Shown: positions 31,601-40,410 of the stretch, piece by piece
Layout of the letters: each line of letters opens with the position of its first letter
How positions within the stretch are numbered: position 1 is the stretch's first letter
DNA from: DATGFK01 sp040007395
GTDB taxonomy: Bacteria; Chloroflexota; Anaerolineae; Aggregatilineales; UBA2796
Direction of reading: 5' to 3'
Assembly (NCBI GenBank): GCA_040007395.1
Contig: JBDTVG010000171.1
Location: 1-45,188 of the forward strand
DNA: 45,188 nt
The notes under the pieces: generated by a model
Told to the model about the DNA's origin: nothing
What the model saw: only the letters and a program-made list of their open reading frames with translations
Database searches by the model: none
Translations under genes and position numbers: made by a program

Positions 31601-34024
31601 CTATTTACTCCTAGCCTTCCAGCGGCGCGAAACACGATTGAGCATTTCTAGATTTTCGAGCACTGCTTGGAGGCTCTCTTCATCGCCCAACCGCTCAAGT
31701 ATGGGAGGTAAATCGCGCAAATAGTACAGCGCTGTTCGCAGATTGCCCTGTCCCAGATAGACCGCCGCCAGATTCATCTGCGCCCGTGCATAACCGGCCC
31801 GATCTCCCATTGGTTCCATCATAGTCATTGCCCCTAACAAATGATCAATCGCAGCACGGCGATTGCCAAGCCGCGCATGGATTTGCCCTAGCAGTGCCGA
31901 AGCCCGTGCTAAGCGGGGCAAGTCACCTATTCGTTCGCGCTGGGTTCGCTGGGCGAAGTTCAGAGCCTTTTCCAGATCCCCAGACTGGAACGCAAACCGC
32001 GCTTCGAGGTTTAGCAACCGCGCTGAGGCATTCGATCCGTCAAATTCGCTGAGATAACCTTGTGCCGCCGCAAGATCGTTAAGCGTCAGCGCCAGTAACA
32101 CTCGTTCAGCCGTGATCGCTTCGAGTCTCTCAGCGCGTCGTTCTACATTTTTGGCGCGGCTGTAAAATCTATGCGCCCGCTGTAACAACTGCCACGCCGA
32201 CTCATCGTGTCGCTGATAGCGCTGCACCGTCGCCAGTTCGATCATTGCGTCGGCCTGCCAATCGAACGCACCGGCTGCCCCCGCTTGCTCGATCACCTCC
32301 GCTAATGCGTAGGCCGCTGTATCCCAACGCGCCAGCCAGCGCCACGCAATCCCCAATCGCAGCCCGATCCACCACCGATCTTGACCTTGTGCCGTTGCCC
32401 TCAATGGCTCAAGAATCCGCACCCATATTGACCACACACCGCCGCGAGTGAGGACATTACTAAACGTGTACGCTAGATCGATCTGGGAACGGGCCGATAG
32501 ATCAGCCTCCTGTGCGTAGTTTAGGAGATGCACCACGCTTGTCAGGTCAGGATTAACCGCGAGATAATCCGCGATCATCTGTGTCGCGTTGTTGACAAGG
32601 GTAGATTCTGAACCGTCGCGCATTAGACTTTCGGCAAAAGAACGGGCAAGCGCTCCCAGTCCGATTTCTCCCGGTACACCGTCTACCGCATCGTCCAGCA
32701 CAGATAGCCGTGTCAATTCGCTCAATGCTTCGTTGATGCTGTCCGTATCCAAGTCTGGCAGAAGTTGGAACAAGCGATCTTCGGGCAATCGCGCTTCTGG
32801 ACTCAACACAAGCACAAGCCAAATCAGTCGTGCTGATTCTGAAAGTTGATCCCAGAGGACACGGTAAACAGGTCGCGATACAAGCGGCGCACGGTAACGT
32901 CGGCCCATTTCGAGCGCCTGTCGCAGCGCACCGGGGTTCCCACCCAGTTCATCGTAGAGCTTGCCGAAATGTTCAATATCTTCGGGATTATGCAACTGAA
33001 AATCCTGCGACAGACGCACCAGCAACGTGATCGCGGCGGACTGATCCAGCGGTGCAAGACGCAGCCGAGGAATATCCAACTGTGGATTGGGCTGTGTCGC
33101 GCACAAGATCAGGCGGGCGGTTCCTAGCTGGCGCAGTATAGCGGCGCAGGCCGTCGTATTGTTTAGCAAGGCTTGTGCATGGTCAATGACAATTAGGGCA
33201 TCTTGCTGCTGTAAAAATGTGGCGGGCGACTCATTTGTCGCGAATAACAACCCAAGCTCTATGTAAATATCGTATAACAGCTTATCCAATTCGGGGTCAG
33301 GCTGGTCGATCCAAGCGACAGCATCTAATGGCAATCTATCGATCATGAGGTGGGTTACTGTCAACGCCAGCGCGGATTTGCCAATTCTGGGCGCACCGAT
33401 GAGCAGTACATGGTGGGGCTGCGATCCTTCTGACAGCCGTCGAAAGGTTTCGCGCACTAAACCATCACGCCCGATAAGCTGTGGGGCAACCGGGAATGGC
33501 AATTTGGATCGTTGGGCAGCTTGCTGAAAACGGGTGCGGGTCGCATTTTCCCGTCGAATCAAAAGATGCGTCAGCCGTCGAATCGCCCGTGACAAGCGGC
33601 GCTGCAAGGTACGCCGATCTTCCTGTGTTAGCGTTTCAAGCTCCTCGACACTCAGAGCCAAATCGACCCGCACGTATCGATAGTACAGATAACTCCAGCC
33701 CTTTAACTCGCTGTTATCATAGCGAAAATCTTCACTAAGGTTTGTTTCGACAGTCGCCCGATCCGTGTTATAGAGTACAGGCAATAGCCCGTACAGAGCG
33801 CGATGTTTGTTGAGCGAATGGTGGATCAGATGCGCCAACCGCTCGAAAATAAGGGCATCAGTGGCAGTATGACCGCTAGTGTTGACGTTAGGGGTACCGT
33901 CCTGTCGAAGCCGCATCCATAATGAATACACCAGCGGATGATCAATCTGAATCGCTTCGGCTTGCCGCATAGCATCCAGCGCGGTGCGAACCGACTCTTC
34001 TTCAAGCGGATAGCTCGATATCAT
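31601..34024 (-). CDS. STAND-type NTPase with N-terminal HTH-like region and C-terminal repeats
   Basis: 807 residues. Residues 1-170 are helical; 124-155 (LSVEELETLTQEDRRTLQRRLSRAIRRL) reads like a sigma4/LuxR-type helix-turn-helix. The NTPase begins with the LIGRDGLV entry motif (183-190), Walker A GAPRIGKS (210-217), Walker B ALIVIDHA (276-283) and the sensor-like GGNPGAL (361-367) of NB-ARC/STAND proteins. From about 500 to the end it is TPR-like helical repeats (ARASALLGQIHARLGNRRAAIDHLLGAM, YARAQMNLAAVYLGQGNLRTALYYL). It should be a signal-dependent switch or scaffold. No nuclease, TIR, protease or pore domain is seen, so an effector would have to be elsewhere, perhaps the downstream kinase. 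Starts at ATG 34024, 107 nt after SmpB. Confidence 0.82.
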   Translation of the reverse strand: MISSYPLEEESVRTALDAMRQAEAIQIDHPLVYSLWMRLRQDGTPNVNTSGHTATDALIFERLAHLIHHSLNKHRALYGLLPVLYNTDRATVETNLSEDFRYDNSELKGWSYLYYRYVRVDLALSVEELETLTQEDRRTLQRRLSRAIRRLTHLLIRRENATRTRFQQAAQRSKLPFPVAPQLIGRDGLVRETFRRLSEGSQPHHVLLIGAPRIGKSALALTVTHLMIDRLPLDAVAWIDQPDPELDKLLYDIYIELGLLFATNESPATFLQQQDALIVIDHAQALLNNTTACAAILRQLGTARLILCATQPNPQLDIPRLRLAPLDQSAAITLLVRLSQDFQLHNPEDIEHFGKLYDELGGNPGALRQALEMGRRYRAPLVSRPVYRVLWDQLSESARLIWLVLVLSPEARLPEDRLFQLLPDLDTDSINEALSELTRLSVLDDAVDGVPGEIGLGALARSFAESLMRDGSESTLVNNATQMIADYLAVNPDLTSVVHLLNYAQEADLSARSQIDLAYTFSNVLTRGGVWSIWVRILEPLRATAQGQDRWWIGLRLGIAWRWLARWDTAAYALAEVIEQAGAAGAFDWQADAMIELATVQRYQRHDESAWQLLQRAHRFYSRAKNVERRAERLEAITAERVLLALTLNDLAAAQGYLSEFDGSNASARLLNLEARFAFQSGDLEKALNFAQRTQRERIGDLPRLARASALLGQIHARLGNRRAAIDHLLGAMTMMEPMGDRAGYARAQMNLAAVYLGQGNLRTALYYLRDLPPILERLGDEESLQAVLENLEMLNRVSRRWKARSK

Positions 34025-34131
34025 GTGATAAATGTGTCCTACGCGGGATAACTAGCTTACGATGCTGCCACTAGATAGTAACCTGAGCAGAAAACAAATA
34101 TTACCACATTTCGAGCATTGTTCATTACGGG

Positions 34132-34593
34132 TTAGTCGTTGGCGCGCTCTTTCAACGCACGAGCTATCTCACGTTTGCTATCTTTTTCGGCAAGGCTAGC
34201 GCGTTTGTCATACTGTTTCTTCCCTTTGCCGAGTGCGATCTCGACTTTGGCTCGCCCCTTCTTGAGATACAGCAGAGTCGGAATGAGGCTATAGCCGCGT
34301 TCGCGCATCTGGGAGATCAGCCGTCCGATCTCTCTTTGGTGCAGCAGCAACTTGCGGGGTCGAAGCGGTTCATGCCCGAACACGCCCGCCTGATCAAAAG
34401 GCGAGATATGGACATTCATTAGCCACAATTCGCCATCCCGTTCAGCGACAAAGCCGTCTTTCAGGTTAACGCGATTGTCACGGATCGATTTAATCTCTGA
34501 TCCCATGAGGACAAGCCCTGCCTCGACTGGCTCCTCAAGGGCATAATCATGGTAGGCTTTACGGTTTGAGGCGATAACTTTACGGTCACTCAT
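34132..34593 (-). CDS. smpB: SsrA-binding protein SmpB
   Basis: 153 residues, normal length. The OB-barrel begins ASNRKAYHDYALEEPVEAGLVLMGSEIKSIRDNRVNLKDGFV, with the conserved ELWLMNVHISPF and the HEPLRPRKLLLHQREIGRL segment, and ends in the basic tail KKQYDKRASLAEKDSKREIARALKER that enters the ribosomal decoding centre. SmpB carries tmRNA to stalled ribosomes in trans-translation. The tmRNA gene itself is not seen here. It starts 63 nt after the CtpA-like gene ends, in the same direction, so the two may share a transcript. Confidence 0.97.
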   Translation of the reverse strand: MSDRKVIASNRKAYHDYALEEPVEAGLVLMGSEIKSIRDNRVNLKDGFVAERDGELWLMNVHISPFDQAGVFGHEPLRPRKLLLHQREIGRLISQMRERGYSLIPTLLYLKKGRAKVEIALGKGKKQYDKRASLAEKDSKREIARALKERAND

Positions 34594-34656
34594 CGTTTGT
34601 TTGAAACTCTCGTACTACGATTTCCACTTTGTTTACAGCTATTTCTTGTTCTACTG

Positions 34657-35880
34657 TTATTTCTTGCCATCGCGCAGCCAGCGAATCGCTTCACCGAGTT
34701 CGACATCGCGCCCGTTCTGGTCAGGGATCATCGGAATATCGGGGGTAATGCCTTTGCCATCGATGGGCGTGCGGTTGGGCGAAAGCCATTCGGCAGTCGT
34801 CAGGTGTAAAGCCGATTGGTCAGCCAGCGAAAAGATTAACTGGACGGAACCTTTACCATAGGTTTGCTGACCTATCAGCACAGCACGTTTACGGTCATGG
34901 AGCGCACCGGCTAGTAGTTCAGCAGCACTGGCACTGTCTTTATTGACTAGTACCACCATCGGTAAGTCTGTTGCGAGTCCGCCTGTAGTCGTTTCATCGG
35001 TGCGTTCTCCGCTGCGGCTGTGTTCATAGACGACCACGCCGCCATCGAGAAATTGGCCTGCTAGATCAATCGTTTCTTTGAGCAACCCGCCGGGATTGTT
35101 ACGAACATCCAGTACCAGCGATTTGACGTTGTGCTGGCGCAGATCCTTGATCGCGGCTTTGGTTTCGTCAGGCGTGCGATTGGTGAAGCGTAGGATCTGG
35201 ATATAACCGATGGTCGGTTCTTCCGACAGCACACGCCAGACCACCGAAGGAACCTGAATTTCCTCGAAGACGATTTTGAAGGTCTTTTGGTCGCCAGATG
35301 GTTGACGCTTAATCACAATTTCAACGCCGTTATCGTTTTTCACTTCGCCGCGCAACATCTGGTCTACTGCATCCTGCTGTGTGTTCAGCGGCAGGTCTTT
35401 GCCGTTGACCTGAAGTAGAATGTCGCTGTCCTGTACGCCTACATGGGTAGCCGGGCCATCGCGGAATGGGAACAACACAAAGTTGCCCGCCTCGTCGCGC
35501 TTAACCTGTACGCCAATGCCCCCGTATTTGCCCGCTAGCACATTCGATTCGCTCTGTGCCACAGGTGGCTCGACCAAAAACGTGTATTTGTCGTTCAGTT
35601 GGCTAACCAAGCCGCGTGCCGCCGCGAATTCAAGAGTCTTTTGGTCGGGTTGGTCGCGCAGGTAATTCTCGTTAAGCAGTTGTTGTACCTGCGTGAGCAG
35701 CGGATATTGTCCAACTTCGCTCTTGCTTTGCACCTGATTGAGCATTCCGGTCAACGAGGTAGGCAGTACGCCACGTACCAAGAAGCCAGCAATAAACATA
35801 ACACTCAGGATCAGACCCCACACTGCGCCCTTGACCAACGCGGTATAGATACTTTCTCGTGGTTTTGAAGCAGTTGTCAT
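34657..35880 (-). CDS. S41-family C-terminal processing peptidase (CtpA/CtpB-like)
   Basis: 407 residues. One N-terminal membrane anchor (about 18-38), an N-terminal helical part, a PDZ domain (about 110-205, with GIGVQVKRDEAG and LLQVNGKDLP) and the S41 serine-lysine protease domain. The catalytic dyad is S318 (SASAAELLAGAL) and K343 (TYGKGSVQ), 25 residues apart as in CtpB; the oxyanion region LDVRNNPGGLL (257-267) is intact. The enzyme should act outside the membrane on protein C-termini in quality control or signalling. First gene of the leftward run that continues into smpB. The start gives a normal short cytoplasmic stub. Confidence 0.95.
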   Translation of the reverse strand: MTTASKPRESIYTALVKGAVWGLILSVMFIAGFLVRGVLPTSLTGMLNQVQSKSEVGQYPLLTQVQQLLNENYLRDQPDQKTLEFAAARGLVSQLNDKYTFLVEPPVAQSESNVLAGKYGGIGVQVKRDEAGNFVLFPFRDGPATHVGVQDSDILLQVNGKDLPLNTQQDAVDQMLRGEVKNDNGVEIVIKRQPSGDQKTFKIVFEEIQVPSVVWRVLSEEPTIGYIQILRFTNRTPDETKAAIKDLRQHNVKSLVLDVRNNPGGLLKETIDLAGQFLDGGVVVYEHSRSGERTDETTTGGLATDLPMVVLVNKDSASAAELLAGALHDRKRAVLIGQQTYGKGSVQLIFSLADQSALHLTTAEWLSPNRTPIDGKGITPDIPMIPDQNGRDVELGEAIRWLRDGKK

Positions 35881-36037
35881 TAAAAGTTTTTCTCGCTACC
35901 TGCACATATTACTGCCATTGTAGCACGCCGTTCGGTCAAAATATAGTTGCATGTTAGGGGGGTGTTTTGGGTACACTCTAGTAGATTGCAAATATGCTTT
36001 GGCTGGACTCTTTTTTAATGACAGGAAATTATCCTTG

Positions 36038-37702
36038 ATGACCGACACAAGACCGGAAGCGTCACAGCTTCATTCATTAGTGCTCGTTGCCGATGACGAA
36101 CGAGAGGCGCGAACGCTGCTCCGCCGTATTCTGGAACGCGAATCGTTCAGGGTGGAAGAGGCCTCCGACGGCAGCATGACAGTGCGTATGGCTCAGGAGC
36201 TTCGCCCCGACCTAATCTTCATGGATATTCAAATGCCCGGTATCGATGGCTTTGAGGCAGTCAAACTGCTGCGAGACGATCCGCGCACCACCCGCATTCC
36301 GATTATTGTAGTCTCAGCAGCCGCTAAGGACCCCTCCGATGTGGCAAAGGGGCTTGGCCTTGGCGCAGATGACTATCTGCGTAAGCCCTACAGTACTAGC
36401 GAACTAGTAGCACGGGCACGCAGTAACATTCGCGCTCGACAGCTAGAGGAACGATTGCAACGCCGTACCGAGGAATTGGAAGCGTTGATCCGCATTGGCG
36501 CTGGCTTTAATCAGGAGCTGGCACTAGACGAACTCGCGGATCGCCTGTTGGCGGCTATCCGCCAGCAAATCTCGGCAGACAGCGGACTTTTGGTGCTCGT
36601 CAATCCCCAGCACCAACCGACACTAGCTCGCAGTCATGGTGTAGATATTTCTGACATGAAGCACACCCTTGCTGCCAAAACACTGCCCGGTTATGTCTTG
36701 TCTAGTCGAGACGCGGCTGAAGTAAACGATGTCGGCAGCGACAAACACATCTCGGTCATTTTCGAGGGGGCGGAGTGCGTCACAGGGATCGCTGCACCAC
36801 TTAAACATCGTGGGCAGGTACTTGGGGTATTGGCATTGGGTGACAGTACGCTGGGACGTTTTTCGGCAGCGGATTTTCGTGTCTTGCGGTCTATCGCAGA
36901 ACAAGCGGCATTGGCAGTACGGAATGCACAGTTGTACACAGAATTGCTCGGCTATGCTACCGATCTCGAAGGCATGGTGGAAACCCGGACAGCGGCGTTG
37001 CAATCTGCACAAGCTCAGTTAGTGCGAGCCGATAAGTTAGCCGCGCTAGGGACGTTGGCAGCCGGAGTCGCCCATGAGGTCAACAATCCGCTGCAACCTC
37101 TGCTCACCAATTTGGAACTGGCGCTCGAAGACCTCGATGCTGGGCGCAGCGTAGATCGCGAACTGCTGGAATCATCCGAAAAAGATGTGCAGCGTATCAA
37201 GCGTATTGTCAGCCGACTGCTGGACTTTGCGCGACCTGATCAGACAGATATGGAATCCGTCAACGTTAACAATACCATTCGCGAGGTATTGTCTTTGGCA
37301 GGCAAGCAGCTTGAACATGCCCATGTTCAGGTCAAAACGGATCTCGCAGCACAGTGTTTGATTAATGGCAGCAATGACCTATTGAGTCAGGTGTTTCTGA
37401 ACCTGATGGTCAATGCGATGGAAGCTATGCCACATGGGGGTATACTAACCATTACCTCTGAAGAACAAGATGATCAATTGATTGTAGCGATCCGCGATAC
37501 AGGTTCAGGGATTTCGCCTAGCCAACTGCCACAAGTCTTTGATCCATTCTTCACGACGAAGACCGATGGAACCGGACTTGGTCTCTCGGTGACTTATGGT
37601 ATCATTGAAGGGCATGGTGGGCAGATTGAAGTTGAGAGTGTGCCAAAGCAGTTCACCCAGTTCACGCTCCGCTTCCCAATCTTACTAGACGCAGCGAGCT
37701 AG
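36038..37702 (+). CDS. Receiver-GAF-histidine kinase
   Basis: 554 residues from ATG 36038; the frame is open 29 codons further up (35951) but that part is unlike the family. Receiver domain 14-125 with acidic DD (19-20), phospho-acceptor D63 (FMDIQMPG) and K116. GAF domain about 145-300, then a short coiled coil and the kinase: H-box GVAHEVNNPL with H346, N-box NLMVNAMEA, G1 DTGSGIS, G2 GTGLGLSVTYG. All catalytic features are present. No membrane helix, so it is a cytoplasmic sensor; with the receiver at the N-terminus it may be an intermediate of a phosphorelay. GAF ligand unknown. No cognate output regulator with DNA-binding domain is adjacent. A mutarotase gene follows after 53 nt. Confidence 0.93.
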   Translation: MTDTRPEASQLHSLVLVADDEREARTLLRRILERESFRVEEASDGSMTVRMAQELRPDLIFMDIQMPGIDGFEAVKLLRDDPRTTRIPIIVVSAAAKDPSDVAKGLGLGADDYLRKPYSTSELVARARSNIRARQLEERLQRRTEELEALIRIGAGFNQELALDELADRLLAAIRQQISADSGLLVLVNPQHQPTLARSHGVDISDMKHTLAAKTLPGYVLSSRDAAEVNDVGSDKHISVIFEGAECVTGIAAPLKHRGQVLGVLALGDSTLGRFSAADFRVLRSIAEQAALAVRNAQLYTELLGYATDLEGMVETRTAALQSAQAQLVRADKLAALGTLAAGVAHEVNNPLQPLLTNLELALEDLDAGRSVDRELLESSEKDVQRIKRIVSRLLDFARPDQTDMESVNVNNTIREVLSLAGKQLEHAHVQVKTDLAAQCLINGSNDLLSQVFLNLMVNAMEAMPHGGILTITSEEQDDQLIVAIRDTGSGISPSQLPQVFDPFFTTKTDGTGLGLSVTYGIIEGHGGQIEVESVPKQFTQFTLRFPILLDAAS

Positions 37703-37755
37703 TGCTGGCTGTAGTTTATGATTAGTTAACTTAAAAACATGATAGGGATATTTTG

Positions 37756-38184
37756 ATGCTGCGTACCAAACTTACCCACCCAACAATTTTGAATGTACTC
37801 GCTTCTGCTGGACATGGTTCAATGGTGCTGATCGCGGACGGTAACTATCCTGCTTCAACGGGTAGTGGGCCGCTGGCGAAAAAGGTTTATCTCAATCTGA
37901 CACCGGGTACAGTCACAGTGACCGAAGTGCTAGAGGCCCTGCTGACAGCGATTCCCGTCGAAGCGGTGCATGTTATGGCAACCGCTGATGGCAGCGAACC
38001 AAGTATCTTTGCAGAGTTCCGCCAAATGATTCCGGATCTCCCGCTGCAACCTGTTGAGCGCTTTGCCTTTTATGATATGGCTCGCAAACCCGATGTGACA
38101 CTGGTTATCGCCACAGGTGATGAGCGGCTATACGCCAATATCATGCTGACCATTGGCGTTGTACCACCGACCACCACTGCTTAA
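37756..38184 (+). CDS. RbsD/FucU-family sugar mutarotase
   Basis: 142 residues, normal length. The N-terminus HPTILNVLASAGHGSMVLIADGNYPAS holds the catalytic His20, at the same position as in RbsD, and the C-terminal TGDERLYANIMLTIGV is the conserved FucU/RbsD end (ER-YxN). The family converts pyranose and furanose or alpha and beta anomers of ribose or fucose. The C-terminal pattern leans to FucU, but the substrate cannot be fixed; no fucose or ribose pathway genes lie nearby. ATG 37756 is used rather than the TTG one codon earlier. It follows the sensor kinase by 53 nt and ends 2 nt from the convergent HbpS-like gene. Confidence 0.9.
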   Translation: MLRTKLTHPTILNVLASAGHGSMVLIADGNYPASTGSGPLAKKVYLNLTPGTVTVTEVLEALLTAIPVEAVHVMATADGSEPSIFAEFRQMIPDLPLQPVERFAFYDMARKPDVTLVIATGDERLYANIMLTIGVVPPTTTA

Positions 38185-38186
38185 AG

Positions 38187-38597
38187 CTAGCCTTGGACTG
38201 AACTAACCCCCAGACGAGCCAATACCATATCTTCTTCTTCGGGCAGGCCGCTAACTCCAATACCACCAACGACCTGCCCCTGATAGATTATCGGTACGCC
38301 ACCGCCCCAAGCTGTATAGCGCAGATCACCATAGTTTGTCATCGGGAAGTTTTCGGTACGCGAGGCTTGACCGATGGCAAAAGATTCCTTGCGTTCACGG
38401 GCGGCAGAAAATGCTTTGTTGATCGCGATCATGATTGAAGCCAGCGGGCAGCCATCCGTTCGCAAAAAAGCCATGAGTTCGCCATGAGAATCGGTAACAG
38501 CTATTGCCGCGCCTTTGCCAGATTTTTCCAGTTCTGCGCGAATAGTATTGACGATTTTCAGAGCATCCGCGTGAGACAAATGATTACTTTGATACAT
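38187..38597 (-). CDS. GlcG/HbpS family (DUF336) protein
   Basis: 136 residues from ATG 38597, which gives the usual family length; the frame extends 37 codons upstream but that part is atypical. Landmarks: HADALKIVNTIRAELEK, AAIAVTDSHGELMAFLRTDG, SIMIAINKAFSAARERK, and the glycine-rich AWGGGVPIIYQGQVVGGIGVSG at the C-terminus. Members bind haem (HbpS) or lie in glycolate operons (GlcG); no glycolate genes occur here and there is no signal peptide, so the role is open. Tail-to-tail with the mutarotase gene, 2 nt apart, leaving no room for a terminator. Confidence 0.88.
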   Translation of the reverse strand: MYQSNHLSHADALKIVNTIRAELEKSGKGAAIAVTDSHGELMAFLRTDGCPLASIMIAINKAFSAARERKESFAIGQASRTENFPMTNYGDLRYTAWGGGVPIIYQGQVVGGIGVSGLPEEEDMVLARLGVSSVQG

Positions 38598-38834
38598 TTT
38601 AATTTCTCGTTGCAACAAGTAGCGGCATATGACTGGTAGATTACCGGAAGCCGGGGGTAATGCCAACTTTTCGATAGCCTGATAAGCAGTTATAGGACAT
38701 AGACTCATTGGATTTTCGGCAGCGTTTGGGGGTCAAGAAAACGATTCAAAATAACTGTTACCTAAAAAACAAAAATGGGAGCTTGCGACCAGTTTTAGTC
38801 ATTCCAAGTGCCTTTTTACAAAGTCTCGCACAGA

Positions 38835-39269
38835 TTAAATCACCGCGATTTCCGCAAGCTGAACTTGACCATAGGCGATAATCCAGCCGCGCACATCTGG
38901 CACTTGCGGATCGCTTAGACCCACGATGAGGTATACCGCATCAGGCCATGTTGCCAACGCAATATCGTGTTCGGAGGGTTCAGCAGCACTGGTTGGGTGC
39001 GAATGGTAGATCGCGACGACTTCCTGACCTGCCTGTTGCAGGCCAAGGATTGCCTTGACCATCGTCTGCCGTTCCATCTCGAAGGCCGTGTGTGGCGTGA
39101 GCGATACATTACGGATCGGTATGATTCGCTCGACAATACTATGCTGCCCACTCATCAAGCCGCATACCTCATAAGGATAACCGAGCCGTGTCTCATCAAG
39201 GATACGCTGCAAATCTTCCCGGCGAATGGTAAGCGTTAGTTGTGATGGCAACGCGGTTTGTTCCTTCAA
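38835..39269 (-). CDS. JAMM/MPN (M67-family) metallopeptidase
   Basis: 144 residues forming one compact MPN domain. The zinc site is complete: E34 (YPYEVCGLMSG), H89 and H91 (IYHSHPTS), S99 and D102 (EPSEHD), i.e. the HxHx7Sx2D pattern. Stand-alone bacterial members remove C-terminal residues from ThiS/MoaD-like sulfur carriers or act on ubiquitin-like proteins; no such carrier or MoeB/ThiF-type activating enzyme is adjacent. Cytoplasmic. Single gene, divergent from the stress protein across a 220-bp gap. Confidence 0.92.
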   Translation of the reverse strand: MKEQTALPSQLTLTIRREDLQRILDETRLGYPYEVCGLMSGQHSIVERIIPIRNVSLTPHTAFEMERQTMVKAILGLQQAGQEVVAIYHSHPTSAAEPSEHDIALATWPDAVYLIVGLSDPQVPDVRGWIIAYGQVQLAEIAVI

Positions 39270-39489
39270 CCTAGAAGTGAACTATAGCTTAATTATCCCT
39301 CGTTCGATGACTCTCCCATTAGAAAATTATAGCATTTCGACAAATTGCTTTAATTCATCCTCAAAGCAGCACAGCGCCATTTTGAGCTAATTTTTAGTTT
39401 GTTTCGGGACTTTTTTAGGGAAGCAATGCTAGGGTATAAGTGGGTAAAAACCCTGACTAATAGGTGGTAAGCTAAAGGATCGACTAATC

Positions 39490-40410
39490 ATGGCAAAGAC
39501 AATCATTGGATTGTACGACTCGATAAATAATGCGCGTGACACAATTCAGGAACTTGTCGACAGCGGGTTTTCACGCGACCGTATAAACGTGTTGCTAGCC
39601 AACAGCGCAGGTAATATTTCGACACAATGTCTCGACAACAATAATCAACCGGAAAGCGAAGACAAAGCGACTTTGCCGGGGGTCAATATGGGCGCGACAG
39701 GCGGTGCAACAGTTGGTGCGTTGACAGGGTTAATCGCTGGACTAGGTGCGTTGGCGATCCCCGGTATCGGCCCCGTATTGGCGGCTGGGCCATTGTTTGG
39801 TGCGTTCTTTGGTGCGGCGACAGGCAGCGTAGCAGGTGGCTTGATTGGGGCGATGACTCAGTGGGGTATCGCTGAGGGAGATGCTCCACTGTATGTTGAA
39901 GGCATTCGCAATGGTGGGACGCTGGTTGTGGTCAAAGCCGAAGATTCTGAGGTGGATCGCGCAACCGCGATTATTACGCGGCATCACCTCTTAGATATTC
40001 ATCATCGGAACACGGCTGAGTCAAGTGTCGCTTCAGGAAAAACCATTGAGGCCAATGGCAGCGCAACCATCAATGCGGCGGCTCCGCTTGGGACAAACGA
40101 TAGTACCTTACAGGCTGGCAAAATTCCCGGAACGCCTTCGTTCGAAGTGGTTGATGGCGCTTTCCAGCAACATTACCGACAGACCTTTGCCAACAGCGGA
40201 CAACCCTATGAACACTTCCAACCTGCCTATGAGTTTGGCTACAATCTTGCCAACGATGGACGTTATCAGGACGGTGATTGGAGCGAGATCGAATCAGATA
40301 TTCGCGACTACTGGGAGCAGTTCCAACCCGGCGCGTGGGATCATTTTAAGGAAGCCGTGCATTTTGCCCGTGAAAGGGCACTTCAAGGAACAGCCGCTAG
40401 CGCCCGATAG
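39490..40410 (+). CDS. Glycine-rich general-stress-like protein (YflT/DUF1269-type)
   Basis: 306 residues. The N-terminus (KTIIGLYDSINNARDTIQELVDSGFSRDRINVLLAN) is a small alpha/beta domain seen in general stress protein 17M (YflT). It is followed at about 60-122 by a long Gly/Ala-rich hydrophobic stretch (GATVGALTGLIAGLGALAIPG... FGAATGSVAGGLIGAM) like glycine-zipper membrane segments, then a strand (GGTLVVVKAEDSEVDRATAIITRHH). The C-terminus (YEHFQPAYEFGYNLANDGRY... PGAWDHFKEAVHFARERAL) is a helical module often attached to such proteins. Likely membrane-associated and stress-induced (inference). AAAGGA is about 10 nt before ATG 39490. Its 3' end overlaps the convergent GT4 gene by 28 nt. 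Confidence 0.8.
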   Translation: MAKTIIGLYDSINNARDTIQELVDSGFSRDRINVLLANSAGNISTQCLDNNNQPESEDKATLPGVNMGATGGATVGALTGLIAGLGALAIPGIGPVLAAGPLFGAFFGAATGSVAGGLIGAMTQWGIAEGDAPLYVEGIRNGGTLVVVKAEDSEVDRATAIITRHHLLDIHHRNTAESSVASGKTIEANGSATINAAAPLGTNDSTLQAGKIPGTPSFEVVDGAFQQHYRQTFANSGQPYEHFQPAYEFGYNLANDGRYQDGDWSEIESDIRDYWEQFQPGAWDHFKEAVHFARERALQGTAASAR

